Shown here: one piece after another, positions 41,809-51,000 of the stretch
How the letters are laid out: each line of letters starts with the position of its first letter
Position numbering within the stretch: position 1 is the stretch's first letter
NCBI RefSeq assembly: GCF_003065405.1
Contig: NZ_CP026947.1
Coordinates: forward strand, 2,356,001-2,420,000
DNA: 64,000 bases
Reading direction: 5' to 3'
Source of the DNA: Corynebacterium yudongzhengii
GTDB taxonomy: Bacteria; Actinomycetota; Actinomycetes; Mycobacteriales; Mycobacteriaceae
The notes under the pieces: generated by a model
The model's input: the letters and a program-made list of their open reading frames with translations, nothing else
The model's database searches: none
Told to the model about the DNA's origin: nothing
Made by a program: the position numbers and the translations under genes

Positions 41809-43110
41809 ATGACTGATCACCAGGAGCCCCGGGACCCGGGCCGGCACGAACGCCGCCGGGTACGCCCGCAAGTCAACCGCTCCGGTGGTCCTCGCGACGA
41901 GGCCGGCGACTACGTCCTCGACCGCAACGGCAACCCACTGATCGACCGTTACGGCCGCCCCGTCCGCGCCCGGCAGCGCCCGAGTGACCAGCGCCCGCTC
42001 CGGCGGCCGCGTCGCGAACCCGCCGCCGAGCAGCGCCCCGGACGCCCCATCCAGCACCCACCGCCGCCGCGCCGACGCCCGCCGCGCTCCCCGCAACAGC
42101 CGCCGCGCCGACGCCCGCCGCGCTCCCCGCAACAGCCGCCGCGCCCACCCAAGCCGCGCGTCGGGGGTGCCTCCGGACCGCGCCGCCGCGCCCCGCGCCG
42201 ACGCCGGCGCGGTCCGGGCTGCCTGGGTTGTGGTGGGCTGGTCGTCGCCACGCTGCTGGTGGTGACGCTGGTGGCGGTCTTGCTTGCCGACGCCCGCCTC
42301 ACCCGCATCGACGCCTCCCCCGAACCCGCTATCGAATCGACCGCGGGCACGAACTGGCTGCTCGTCGGTTCCGACTCCCGCCAAGGCCTCACGGAGGAAC
42401 AGCAGGCAGAGCTCGGCACGGGCGGCGAGGTCGACATCGGGCGTACCGACACGATCATGCTCCTGCACATCCCGTTCGGAACCGGGGAGTCGCGGCTGGT
42501 TTCGCTGCCGCGTGACTCGCTCGTCAACATCCCCGGCTACGGCGAGAACAAGATCAACGCCGCGTTCACCTTCGGCGGGCCGAAGCTGCTGGCCACCACG
42601 GTCGAGCAAAACACGGGCCTGAACATCGATCACTACGCTGAGATCGGCATGGGCGGGCTGGCGAATCTGGTCGACGCCGTCGGTGGTGTCGAGATCTGCG
42701 TCGACGAACCGATCACCGACCCGCTCGCCAACATCGACCTGCAGGCCGGCTGCCAAACCATGGACGGCCCGACCGCTCTGGGATACGTGCGCACCCGCGC
42801 CACCTCCCAAGGCGACCTCGACCGCGTGGCGCGCCAACGCGAGTTCTTCGCCGCCCTCCTCGGTGAGGCCACCAGCCCGGCGACCCTGCTCAACCCCTTC
42901 GACGCGATCCCGCTGGTCTACCACGGATCCGGCACCTTCACCGTCGGCGAAGGCGACCACGTCTGGCACCTCGCCCGCCTGGCGCTGGCGATGGGCACTG
43001 GCACGACCACCGAAACCGTGCCCATCGCCGGGTTCCAGGACACGTCGGTCGGCAACGTCGTGATCTGGGACGAGACCGCCGCCGAGGAGATGTTCGCCTC
43101 GATGCGGTAG
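41809..43110 (+). CDS. lcpB: LytR-CpsA-Psr (LCP) family glycopolymer ligase
   Basis: Encodes 433 residues. Residues 1-130 are a cytoplasmic Pro/Arg-rich disordered tail containing two tandem RRRPPRSPQQPP units. One helix follows (VVATLLVVTLVAVLLADARL), then the LCP domain. WLLVGSDSRQG, GRTDTIMLLHIPFGTGESRLVSLPRDSLVNIPGYGENKINAAFTFGG and ALGYVRTRATSQGDLDRVARQREFF hold the Arg and Asp residues of the active site. LCP enzymes attach arabinogalactan to peptidoglycan. C. glutamicum has LcpA and LcpB; synteny points to LcpB. The rest of the wall-building block is in this window. Confidence 0.9.
   Translation: MTDHQEPRDPGRHERRRVRPQVNRSGGPRDEAGDYVLDRNGNPLIDRYGRPVRARQRPSDQRPLRRPRREPAAEQRPGRPIQHPPPPRRRPPRSPQQPPRRRPPRSPQQPPRPPKPRVGGASGPRRRAPRRRRRGPGCLGCGGLVVATLLVVTLVAVLLADARLTRIDASPEPAIESTAGTNWLLVGSDSRQGLTEEQQAELGTGGEVDIGRTDTIMLLHIPFGTGESRLVSLPRDSLVNIPGYGENKINAAFTFGGPKLLATTVEQNTGLNIDHYAEIGMGGLANLVDAVGGVEICVDEPITDPLANIDLQAGCQTMDGPTALGYVRTRATSQGDLDRVARQREFFAALLGEATSPATLLNPFDAIPLVYHGSGTFTVGEGDHVWHLARLALAMGTGTTTETVPIAGFQDTSVGNVVIWDETAAEEMFASMR
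42064..42142 (+). repeat. 36-bp tandem repeat inside lcpB
   Basis: Two consecutive 36-bp units, each starting CGCCGCGCCGACGCCCGCCG and ending CTCCCCGCAACAGC, are identical, with a third truncated unit. They code for the 12-residue RRRPPRSPQQPP in the cytoplasmic tail. Copy number could change by slippage without breaking the frame. Confidence 0.8.
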
Positions 43111-43177
43111 GGGCGTGGCTGGCTGCTGTACGGGAGCGTTTAGAAGCGCTCTGGAGCGCTCTGTGCGGCCACATCTA

Positions 43178-43288
43178 CATGCCGCGATATCGCTTCACCG
43201 AAAGGAGTCGCCCAGAAACGAGTCCCGCGCGGTCGAAAGGGTGCCTCGTTTCGACCGACCGCTTTCGACCAGCGATAGCGCGGTATGC
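43178..43288 (-). repeat. Family A intergenic repeat, copy A6
   Basis: Starts ATGCCGCGATATCGCTTCAC and ends CTTTCGACCAGCGATAGCGC then GGTATG, with the outer arms paired. The core GAGTCCCGCGCGGTCGAAAG shows the inverted orientation. Inner arms are GAAACGAG and CTCGTTTC, where A1 has AAAGGAG and CTCCTTT: a paired change that keeps the stem. Confidence 0.83.
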
Positions 43289-43365
43289 GGATCGGTCCGG
43301 CCGAGATCGGTTTTGCAAACCGACGAGCCCTGGCCCCCTTGCGGCCATACAGCAGTACCGAGTTC

Positions 43366-43460
43366 GCGCGCCCGGTCGAAAGGAGTAGTACAGAAAGGAG
43401 TCCCGCGCGGTCGAAACCAGCACTCCTTTAGGTGCGACTGCTTTCGACAAGCGTTACCGC
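43366..43460 (-). repeat. Family A intergenic repeat, copy A7
   Basis: Starts GCGCGCCCGGTCGAAAGGAG and ends CTTTCGACAAGCGTTACCGC. The core GAGTCCCGCGCGGTCGAAAC, then CAGCACTCCTTTAGGTGC, is the reverse complement of the A9 core. Middle of three copies between the convergent lcpB and DUF5926 genes. Confidence 0.82.
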
Positions 43461-43558
43461 CTTATCGGCGGGTCATGCCGGATGGCCTTCAAGCGCCATC
43501 GCGGCATCGCTCAGCAATGCCATCCAGGTCAACCAGGCAGGTCAGGCCAGCCCGAACG

Positions 43559-43664
43559 CATGCCGCGATATCGCTTCACCGAAAGGAGTAGCACATAAAC
43601 GAGTCCCGCGAGGTCAAAAGGACGCCTCGTTTCGACCGACTGCTTTCGACAAGCGTTACCGCCT
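43559..43664 (-). repeat. Family A intergenic repeat, copy A8
   Basis: The left part ATGCCGCGATATCGCTTCAC then CGAAAGGAGT is identical to A6. The right end CTTTCGACAAGCGTTACCGC is identical to A7. It thus looks like a mosaic of A6 and A7, as recombination between neighbouring copies would produce. Confidence 0.82.
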
Positions 43665-43724
43665 CATACTCCAACCAGCACACCCCCGAACCTCGAACCC
43701 CGAACCCCCAAAAAAGCCAAACGC

Positions 43725-44657
43725 CTACCGAATCGTGACCTGGCGGGACTTGATGTTCTGCAGCTGCTTGCGCTCGTCGGCGGTGAGCTGGACGTCGTTG
43801 GTGATTTCGGCGCTGAGGGCGTCGTTGACGCGGACGAGTTCTTCGTCGTAGGCGTCGGAGGGCTTGTCGGTGTCGTGCAGGTCAAAGACGGGAACGACGA
43901 GACCGTGGGTACGGAACACGCCGGCGAACTTGGTGTTCTCCCCGAGGTGCAGATCCCCGCGGGCAGCAACGCGGGCCAGCGCCGCCAGCAGCGCGTTTTC
44001 GTCCTCGTCGACGCGGATCCAGCGCAGGTATGCCTTGCCGCCGCCGGGGTTGGTCCACCACGCGGAGCCCGGGACGTCGGCGGTGACCCGGCGCGTGAAG
44101 GCGATCGAGTCGTTCGCGCGCTGGACGGCCTGCTGCACCTCCGGCGCCACCGGGGCATTGTCCGGGGTCCACCAGGAGAAGTCATCGTGGACGTCGATGG
44201 TGAGGGTGGTGGAAGAGTCGATGAGCGACTGAAGCTCCGGCTGGTTGCCGTCGGCGACGGTGGATTCGATCGTCTCGCCCGGCTCAGCGGTGATCGCCCA
44301 GTTCAGGGCGTAGGCGAGGTCGCGGCCTGGGTTGTGGGAGCGCTTCTGCACCTGCAGTCCGACGAGCGCCTCGCCGCCGTACTCCTCGTCGCGCACCAGG
44401 GCAGCGCCGGCGCCGGGCAGCACGGTGCCGAGGTAGACGTCGCGCTCGGCACCCTTGACGGGGAGCTTCGCCGTGGCGGAGGGGACAAACTCCTGCAGGG
44501 CGACGAGCTCGGCCTCGCAGGCGAGCCCGGCGAACGGGCGGGATTCCTTTTCGAGGGCGGCGCGCTCGGCCTGCCGGGCGGCGATCTTCGCCTGCCGACG
44601 GCTCATGCCCTCCGGCAGGTTCTCGTCCTTCTGCTTCTTACGGTTCTTCTTGGCCAT
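43725..44657 (-). CDS. DUF5926 family protein
   Basis: Encodes 310 residues from the ATG at 44657; the longer frame runs into the glpQ gene. A very basic start (MAKKNRKKQKDENLPEGMSR then RQAKIAARQAERAALE) leads into a soluble domain with EAELVALQEFVPSATAKLPVKG and SWWTPDNAPVAPEVQQAVQRANDSIAFTRRV. The family is restricted to actinobacteria and has no known function. There are no membrane segments. It starts 5 bp past the glpQ stop and is probably in the same transcript. Confidence 0.78.
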   Translation of the reverse strand: MAKKNRKKQKDENLPEGMSRRQAKIAARQAERAALEKESRPFAGLACEAELVALQEFVPSATAKLPVKGAERDVYLGTVLPGAGAALVRDEEYGGEALVGLQVQKRSHNPGRDLAYALNWAITAEPGETIESTVADGNQPELQSLIDSSTTLTIDVHDDFSWWTPDNAPVAPEVQQAVQRANDSIAFTRRVTADVPGSAWWTNPGGGKAYLRWIRVDEDENALLAALARVAARGDLHLGENTKFAGVFRTHGLVVPVFDLHDTDKPSDAYDEELVRVNDALSAEITNDVQLTADERKQLQNIKSRQVTIR

Positions 44658-44662
44658 GGGGC

Positions 44663-45403
44663 CTAATCTACCGAAGCGAGCTGACCGTAGGTGGCCAGGG
44701 CCTTCTCTGGATAATCGGTGGCCACGATATCGGCGCCGACCTTCTGGCCGAACTTCATGTCGGCGGAGCTGTTGGTGGTCCACAGGTAGGTCGGCAGCTC
44801 CTGCGCGCCGACGAGATCGGGGCGCAGTTTCGCGGTGCCCACCGAGAGTCCCAAGCCGGTCGGCGAGGAGAGCATGAGGTCTTTCGGGTTGTAGCGCAAC
44901 TCCCAGTGACGACGCAGGTAGATGCGGTCGATGTCGGGTATCAGCTCCGCCATCCGCCGCATCGAGGTGTGGGAGAAGGAGATGACGTGGATGCGCTCGT
45001 CGTGAAGCAACCCAGCGTAGATGAGGTCCTGGCGGATGCGTTCTTCCTGCATGCGCCCGTAGCGGGAGGGGTGCTTGATCTCGAGGTAGAGGTGCTTGTC
45101 GCCGGCGTCGACGATCATCTCGAGAAGCTCCGGCAGGGTGAGGATCGTCTGCGGATTAGCTGGTGTGCCGAAGTTTTCGCGGCGCAGCTCGTCGAGGGTG
45201 AGCTCGGAGATCTTGGTGAAGTGCTCACCGCCGACGTTGGTCCGCCCGATGCGGCGGTCGTGGTGCAGGACCAACTCCCCGGAGCGGCACAGCCGCACGT
45301 CGCACTCGACGCCGTGGATCGGCAGCCCGAGGGTGTACTCGTAGGCCGCGCGGGTCAGTTCCTGATACCCGGGTGCCAGCCCCCGGTGAGCGACAATCTT
45401 CAT
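44663..45403 (-). CDS. glpQ: Glycerophosphodiester phosphodiesterase, cytoplasmic type
   Basis: Encodes 246 residues without a signal peptide. MKIVAHRGLAPGYQELTRAAYEYTLGLPIHGVECDVRLCRSGELVLHHDRRIGRTN gives the HR, E.D and HD signature of the TIM-barrel GDPD family. LYLEIKHPSRYG supplies the next metal ligand, and TNSSADMKFGQKVGADIVATDYPE the C-terminal Trp/Thr region. It hydrolyses glycerophosphodiesters to glycerol-3-phosphate. C. glutamicum calls its syntenic gene glpQ2. It follows the pyruvate kinase-like gene by 10 bp. Confidence 0.9.
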   Translation of the reverse strand: MKIVAHRGLAPGYQELTRAAYEYTLGLPIHGVECDVRLCRSGELVLHHDRRIGRTNVGGEHFTKISELTLDELRRENFGTPANPQTILTLPELLEMIVDAGDKHLYLEIKHPSRYGRMQEERIRQDLIYAGLLHDERIHVISFSHTSMRRMAELIPDIDRIYLRRHWELRYNPKDLMLSSPTGLGLSVGTAKLRPDLVGAQELPTYLWTTNSSADMKFGQKVGADIVATDYPEKALATYGQLASVD

Positions 45404-45413
45404 CTTTGCCTAG

Positions 45414-47351
45414 CTACTCTTCCTCGTTGACTGCATCGTCGGCCGGCGCTTGCCACGACTTGATGCGCCGCAGCTGCATCCGGTTTTTGCGTTGCGACGC
45501 CCCCAACTTGCTCGACAGCGAATTGAGGATCGCGATCGCCTCCGTGATGTGCGGGCCCTTGTTGAGCATGACCGCCTCGGCGCGTAAGGCGTAGGCCGCG
45601 TCGGTGATCTCCGCGCGCGAGGGCAGGCCGTTTTTCGCCAGGTTCTCCAGGACCTGGGTGGCCATGATCGTCGGCACGTGGGCGGCCTCGGCCATGTTCA
45701 TGATCAGCCGCGGCACCTCGGCGAGGCGCTCAAAGCCGAACTCGACGGCCAGATCGCCGCGCGCGATCATCAGCCCCAAGCGGCGATGCCGCATGCCCTC
45801 GAGCAGCACGGCGGCCAGCTGCTCGTAGGCCGGGATCGTCTCGATCTTCAACACGATGCCCAGATCCCGGGCACGCTCGGCGGACTCAGGACCTTCTTCC
45901 CTAGCGAGCGTGTCCGCGATCTTCTCCAGCGTGTCCAAGACGAAGGCGACGTCCTCGGCGTTGCGGATGAACGAGACGTTCGCGATGTCGCCGTGGCGGG
46001 CGACGAACTCGAAGGCCGCGATGTCCTCGTCGGTCAGAGACGGCAGCGGCAGGTCGGTCTCCGGGAGGTTGATGCCCTTCGACGCCTTGAGCTTCGAACC
46101 GCCCGGCTTGGTGCGGGTGACCTCCAAGTGGGCGCGGTGGTGGCCGGCGTCGTCGGTGTCGGTTCCGCGGCAGACGGCTTCGATGGTGCCGTCGTCGAAA
46201 AGCACGCGCTCGCCGACGTTGATCGCCGCCGCCGCCTCGACCAGCGTGCACGCCACCACCGGCGTGCCGGCGGCGCGGGGGTCGGTGGGGATCTGCTCGG
46301 TGGTGAGGATCATCTCGTCGCCGGCCTCGAAGCGCAGCTCCTGCTCCGAGGGTTTGATGCCGCCGACCCGGGTTTTCACCCAGTCGTATTCGATGAGCGT
46401 GGAGTTCGACAAATACGCGTTCTGCTGGCCCAGCGCCAGGGCGCAGCGCACCCCGTCGACCTCGTGGATCGCCTCCACCTCGAACTCGCGCTTGGCGTCG
46501 CGGGTGTCGACGAACCGCACCTTCGCGCCCTCGGCGAGGCTTGCGGCCCAGGTGTCGTCGACAAGCACGGAGAGGGTGGGCCTACCCGGCAGCTCCGGCG
46601 GCTCCGGCCAGTCCGCACCGTCAGCCACCGCGCCGCGCGGGATGAACCACAGCTTGGCAGGGGTGATCATCTCACCGACGTCAGTGCGGGTCACGCGCGC
46701 CCGATCGATGGCCGGGCCCGGCGCGATCTCGCCGGTGCGCAGCTTCGGGCCGGCTAAGTCCATGGCGATACGGATCTCGCGGCCGACGCGCTCGGCGGCG
46801 GCGTGGACGTTGTCGATCATGCGCAGCCACTCGGCCTCGGTGTCCTTGGCGCAGTTGATGCGCGCGATCTCCATGCCGGCCTCGGCGAAGCCCAGCACGA
46901 GCTGCGGGTCGTCGGCCGCCTCGGTCGGCAGCGTGACCATGATGCGCGAATGCGTATCCGGGGCGTTGGGCCCGAGCAGGGAATCCGCGTGTCCCTCCAG
47001 CAGGTCGTCGGCGAAAGAGAAGGCGTCGAAGACGTCATCGCCGCCGAACTTCAGCTCCTCGCCCAGGTAGGCGGAGACGACGTTGCGGGCGGCTTGCAGC
47101 CGGGCCTTGACCGCGGGCTCGGTGGTGGTCAGACGGGTGGCGCCGAGGGAGGCGAGATTCGCCTGCAGCGGGCGCATGTCGCGGCTGCGCAGCGTGGCGT
47201 AGTGCACGAGGTTGCGCGCGCCCTCGCGGTGATCCGGGTGGACGCGCTCGATCGCCTCGGTGTTTTCCCGCTCCCCGGTCTCGAGGTCCTCCAGCAGCGT
47301 ATCGATCTGCTCGAGTATCGCGCGCAGGTTCTCGTCCATGCGAGACGCCAT
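45414..47351 (-). CDS. pyk2: Atypical pyruvate kinase-like protein (Pyk2)
   Basis: Encodes 645 residues from the ATG at 47351; a GTG at 47360 is possible. Residues 1-125 are a helical extension not found in standard pyruvate kinases. The barrel follows with SRIMVTLPTEAADDPQLVLGFAEAGMEIARINCAKDTEAEW where normal enzymes have KIVCTIGP and NFSHG. MDLAGPKLRTGEI is conserved, and MIARGDLAVEFGFERLAEVPRLIMNMAEAAHVPTIMATQVLENLAKNGLPSRAEITDAA covers the substrate loop. The C-terminal allosteric domain is absent. C. glutamicum has a similar second enzyme next to ldhA. Here, too, ldh is adjacent. Confidence 0.88.
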   Translation of the reverse strand: MASRMDENLRAILEQIDTLLEDLETGERENTEAIERVHPDHREGARNLVHYATLRSRDMRPLQANLASLGATRLTTTEPAVKARLQAARNVVSAYLGEELKFGGDDVFDAFSFADDLLEGHADSLLGPNAPDTHSRIMVTLPTEAADDPQLVLGFAEAGMEIARINCAKDTEAEWLRMIDNVHAAAERVGREIRIAMDLAGPKLRTGEIAPGPAIDRARVTRTDVGEMITPAKLWFIPRGAVADGADWPEPPELPGRPTLSVLVDDTWAASLAEGAKVRFVDTRDAKREFEVEAIHEVDGVRCALALGQQNAYLSNSTLIEYDWVKTRVGGIKPSEQELRFEAGDEMILTTEQIPTDPRAAGTPVVACTLVEAAAAINVGERVLFDDGTIEAVCRGTDTDDAGHHRAHLEVTRTKPGGSKLKASKGINLPETDLPLPSLTDEDIAAFEFVARHGDIANVSFIRNAEDVAFVLDTLEKIADTLAREEGPESAERARDLGIVLKIETIPAYEQLAAVLLEGMRHRRLGLMIARGDLAVEFGFERLAEVPRLIMNMAEAAHVPTIMATQVLENLAKNGLPSRAEITDAAYALRAEAVMLNKGPHITEAIAILNSLSSKLGASQRKNRMQLRRIKSWQAPADDAVNEEE

Positions 47352-47488
47352 GCGTGACACCGCCTTTCTTCTTAGGTTGTCGGAGCAAGGTCATCGCAGC
47401 AACCGGCCCGACCGAGTCCCTTCCGGCCGGTATTGTGCACCCTCTCGGTAAACGAAGGGCCGGAAGCGGGTAAACGGATGAAGAACAG

Positions 47489-48433
47489 CTAGAAAAACTC
47501 GCGGAGGATCGCGTCCAGAGTCTGCACCGAGTTATCGAACTGCTCCTGTTCCTTTTCCTGCAGATCGAGCTCGACGACGCGGGCGATGCCGGTGCGGTTG
47601 ATCACCGCCGGGGTGCCGATGTAGATGTCCTCGCGTCCATATTCGCCCTGCAGCAGCGCGGATACCGCGACCACGACCTCCTGGTTCTTCATGATCGCGC
47701 GCGTGATGCGCGCCATGCCCATACCGATGCCGTAGGAGGTCGAGCCCTTCTTATCGATGATGTGATACGCCGCATCCCGCGTCCTTTCGAAGATCTCGTT
47801 GATGCGGGTGGCGAAGGTCTCGTCGGCCTCCGCGCGCGAACGCAGCGACACCCCGGCGGCCATGCCCGAGGAGATCACCGGCAGGCCGGTGTCGCCGTGT
47901 TCGCCGATGATGTAGGCGTGCACGCTCGTCGGCGCGACCTGGAACAGCTCGCCCAGCATGTAACGGTAGCGCGCGGTATCCAGCACTGTGCCGGTGCCGA
48001 TCACCCGGTGCGACGCCAACCCGGAATACTTCCACACGCCGTAGGTGAGGATGTCGACGGGGTTGGAGGCGACGAGGAACAGGCCGTCGAAACCCGTGGC
48101 CATGACCTGTTCGGTGATCGACTTCATGATCGCCATGTTGCGGCCCACCAAATCCAGGCGGGTCTCGCCGGGGCGCTGCGCGGAGCCGGCACAGATGACG
48201 ACGAGGGCGGCGTCCGCGCAATCCTCGTAGCTGCCCACGGTCACCCGGGTGCGTGACGGCGCCCAGACGACGCCGTGGTTGAGGTCCATGACGTTGCCCT
48301 CGAGTTTGTCAGCGTCGATGTCGATGATGGCGAGGTGGTCTACCGTTCCCTGGTTGACCAGGGCATAGGCATAGGCGACTCCCACGTCACCCGCGCCGAT
48401 GAGCACGACCTTGTTTCCGACGGCGGTCTGCAT
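47489..48433 (-). CDS. ldh: L-lactate dehydrogenase
   Basis: Encodes 314 residues. The NAD-binding start [23 protein letters not shown] is followed by an Asp that selects NAD ([11 protein letters not shown]). Catalytic and substrate residues lie in [28 protein letters not shown] and the His loop [15 protein letters not shown]. It reduces pyruvate to lactate when oxygen is short. The upstream region has a CCCTT-GT-AAGGG palindrome at 48486-48497, near a possible -10, that could be an operator. Confidence 0.95.
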   Translation of the reverse strand: MQTAVGNKVVLIGAGDVGVAYAYALVNQGTVDHLAIIDIDADKLEGNVMDLNHGVVWAPSRTRVTVGSYEDCADAALVVICAGSAQRPGETRLDLVGRNMAIMKSITEQVMATGFDGLFLVASNPVDILTYGVWKYSGLASHRVIGTGTVLDTARYRYMLGELFQVAPTSVHAYIIGEHGDTGLPVISSGMAAGVSLRSRAEADETFATRINEIFERTRDAAYHIIDKKGSTSYGIGMGMARITRAIMKNQEVVVAVSALLQGEYGREDIYIGTPAVINRTGIARVVELDLQEKEQEQFDNSVQTLDAILREFF

Positions 48434-48485
48434 TGCTCTTCACTATCCTTCCGCCCCTTCACCGGGGCGCTGGTTACGGACATAT

Positions 48486-48497
48486 CCCTTGTAAGGG
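48486..48497. promoter_or_regulatory. Palindrome in the ldh promoter region
   Basis: CCCTT and AAGGG separated by two bases, 53 bp upstream of the ldh ATG, in the 133 bp between the divergent ldh and hydrolase genes. It does not match the LldR or SugR motifs that I recall from C. glutamicum ldhA, so the regulator is open. Confidence 0.4.
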
Positions 48498-48566
48498 GTA
48501 CGAAACCTAGTGTGCCGCAGGTTGGCTCGCCATGCGTGGTGTTTTGATCGGTGCCACAATATCGCC

Positions 48567-50406
48567 ATGATCTTCCAAGGACTGCGCCGTTGCCTGGTGC
48601 GCTCTTTGCGTAGTACGGCGAAGTCCGGCCTCATCGCGCTCGAGGTCTACCTCGAGTTGCTACCGGGGATACGCATGACGGTGATGTCCGCGCCCACCCG
48701 CCGGCTGCCGAAGAACTTGGGCGCCGGGCTGCTCGGGGCCGAGGCCGCGACGTGGTGGGCGATCTCGCCGTCCCTGCTGCCGCGGCCCTGGTGGGTGACG
48801 GCCGCGAACGTCGCCTGCTGTCAGGCGGTCGGCCACGCCGCCGCCACCGGTCTAGCCTTCGGCATCCGCCACAGCGCCCGCGTCGGCGACCTGCACCTCC
48901 CGGCGCGCCTGCGGCGGCGCACGAACCGGATCACCCACGTAGCGATGGCCGGCATCACCTCCGTGGTCTTCCTGACCTCGTTGTACCGCCAGGATCGGCA
49001 GGCGGCCCTCGTCTCTGCCCCGGCCGGGCGGGGGCGGCGCGCGGCGGTGCGGGGCTCGCTCGTCGGCACCTTAGGCTACGGGCTGTTGTTGCTTCTGGCG
49101 GAGGCCTCGCAGTCGAGCGTCGACAGGCTCAACCGGGAGCTGCGCCGCTGGCTGCCGCCGGTGGTCAGCTGGCCGCTGGCGACGCTCGCGTTCGTCGGCC
49201 TGATCACCCTCGCCTCCGATCGGGTGTTGGTGCGCCGCTTCTTCAACCGCGCCGCCCGCAGCGCCCGGCGCCTCAACGAGGCGGTCGTCCCGGAAGCCGC
49301 ACAGCCCACCGAGTTCGAGCGCACCGGCAGCGCCCGCTCCCACGAGCGCTGGCACCTCGTCGGCTCCCAGGGCCGGGCACTGTTGTCCAGCGGCCCGCGC
49401 GCCCGGGATATCGCCGAGGTCACGGGGGCTTTCCGACGCCTCCGAACCCATCCGCGTCTTCATCGGCTACGTCGAGGGCCGCACCCTCGACGAGGCCGCC
49501 GAGCTCGCCATCGTCGAGCTCGAGCGCACCGGCGCGTTCGAGCGCTCCGCGATCGTGATGATGACCTCCGCCGGCACCGGCTGGCTCAGCGACTTCTCCG
49601 TCGACGCCGTCGAATTCCTCACCGGTGGCGACTGCGCACTCGTGGCCATGCAGTACTCCTACCTGCCGTCGGCCGTGTCCTACCTCTCGGATCGCGACAG
49701 CCCCATCGAATCCTCCATGCTGCTCATCCAGGCCATCGAAGAGCGCCTCGCCCGCCTCGACGATGACGCCCGCCCGAAGTTCTTCGTCTCCGGCGAATCC
49801 CTCGGTGGCTACGGCATCGCCGAGTCCTTCGACCACATCGCCGACCTCCTCGCCCGCTGCGACGGCGCCGTCTTCTCCGGCGTGCCCGGTTTCACCGGCA
49901 TGCACCGCGCGCTCACCGTCCACCGGGATGCGGGAAGCCCCCACCGCCTGCCTCTTGTCGACGGCGGCCGCCACGTCCGCTTCGTCGCCACGCCCGAGCA
50001 CCTCGACCACGACTTCCGCGGAGAGGATTACCCCGAGCCCTGGGCCACACCGCGGGTGGTATTCGCCCAGCACGCCTCGGATCCGATCGTCTACTGGCAC
50101 CCGCGGATCTTCTACCGCCGCCCGGAGTGGCTCAGCGAGCCGGGCTCCCGCGGGGTGCCGGCCCCAGCCGCGCAGCACCTCGACGTTTTCGAGGGGATGC
50201 GCTGGGTGCCTTTCATCACCGGCTGGCAGGTCGGCCTCGACCAGCTGACCTCGCTGGACGTCCCCGGCGGGCACGGACACAACTACCACCGGGAGATGCT
50301 CTCGTACTGGGCGGCCGTGCTCGACGACGTGGTCGCCTTCGAGGTCACGGAAGAGTTCCTCGACGCCGCCGAGGCCTGGATTTACGACGACCACATCGAC
50401 CGCTAA
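48567..50406 (+). pseudogene. Membrane alpha/beta-hydrolase (Abhydrolase_9 family), frameshifted
   Basis: The N-terminal part (48567 on) has about four to five helices (LLPRPWWVTAANVACCQAVGHAAATG, VAMAGITSVVFLTSLYR, LVGTLGYGLLLLLAEASQ, VVSWPLATLAFVGLITLAS), the Abhydrolase_9_N region. After VTG at about 49426 the frame must change: SDASEPIRVFIGYVEGRTLDEAAELA continues one base later and runs to 50406, including the nucleophile motif FFVSGESLGGYGIAESF of Abhydrolase_9. One extra G in the GGGGG run at 49424-49428 explains it. The joined product would be about 612 residues. A CACAAT word 6 bases before the ATG suggests a leaderless message. Confidence 0.85.
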
Positions 50407-50481
50407 CGCACTATGCACGGTGGTTGCGGATGGCCTGCCGAGCTGGCCGTTTACCCCCTTTTGGCTTGTCTGGCCTATGGT

Positions 50482-50580
50482 GCGATAGCGCTGGTCGAAA
50501 GGAGTTGCACCTAAAGCAGTGCTGGTTTCGACCGCGTGGGACTCGTTTAGGGGCGACTTCTTTCGACCAGGAGTGCGAAT
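50482..50580 (+). repeat. Family A intergenic repeat, copy A9
   Basis: Starts GCGATAGCGCTGGTCGAAAG and ends TTTCGACCAGGAGTGCGAATGCG. The core is GTGCTGGTTTCGACCGCG then TGGGACTCGTTTAGGGGCG. Inner arms CCTAAA and TTTAGG pair. Same orientation as A1. Its reverse complement matches A11 closely. Confidence 0.83.
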
Positions 50581-50656
50581 GCGATACCGTTTTATGGCCG
50601 CTGGGGTGCCTGGCGTTTTGGAAGTTCGCTCTTCCGTGCGGTTTAGCGTTGTTACT

Positions 50657-50764
50657 GCGCAAAAGCTTGAAGGAAGATGCTTGAAGGGTGCGTCCTTCAA
50701 GGTTTTGTGCGAGAAAATGGACTGATTTGGACCCCTACAAGGTTCTTCCTTTAAGTATTTGTGT
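50657..50764 (-). repeat. Family B intergenic repeat, copy B3
   Basis: Starts GCGCAAAAGCTTGAAGGAAG then ATGCTTGAAGGGTGCGTCC and ends GGTTCTTCCTTTAAGTATTT. Read on the minus strand it lines up with B1 and B4 along its length (AAGGAAGAACCTTG, CCAAATC, CTCGC, CCTTGAAGG, TCAAGCATC), so it is inverted relative to them. Confidence 0.75.
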
Positions 50765-50800
50765 TCGAACGCCGATGGCAGAATCAGGTCCCCACGTTCG

Positions 50801-50910
50801 CATGCCGCGCTACCGCTGGTCGAAAACAATCACCCCTAAAGGAGTACTGGTGTCGACCTCGCGGGACTCGTTTCGGAGAATGTCCTTTCGACCAGCGCAA
50901 ACACACCATG
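50801..50910 (+). repeat. Family A intergenic repeat, copy A10
   Basis: Starts CATGCCGCGCTACCGCTGGT then CGAAAACAATC and ends CTTTCGACCAGCGCAAACAC. The core CTAAAGGAGTACTGGTGTCG then ACCTCGCGGGACTCG is in the A1 orientation. Together with A9 and B3 it fills the gap between the convergent hydrolase and phoD genes. Confidence 0.82.
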
Positions 50911-51000
50911 CACGCACATGGCGGCACACCTACGAACAGCCCGCCCGCCGCATAACGCGCTACAGCATCACAGCCCAAGCAGACCGACGCTCACCCCGGG

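Noticed and set aside
43111-43724. The three repeats as a CRISPR array
   Set aside because: Copies are about 100 bp, in imperfect agreement and 80-100 bp apart, without regular short spacers or cas genes. The orientation-specific hairpin elsewhere in the window shows that it is a dispersed element.
48434-48566. A known LldR or SugR operator before ldh
   Set aside because: The palindrome CCCTT-GT-AAGGG does not fit the motif that I know for those regulators, so I left it unassigned.
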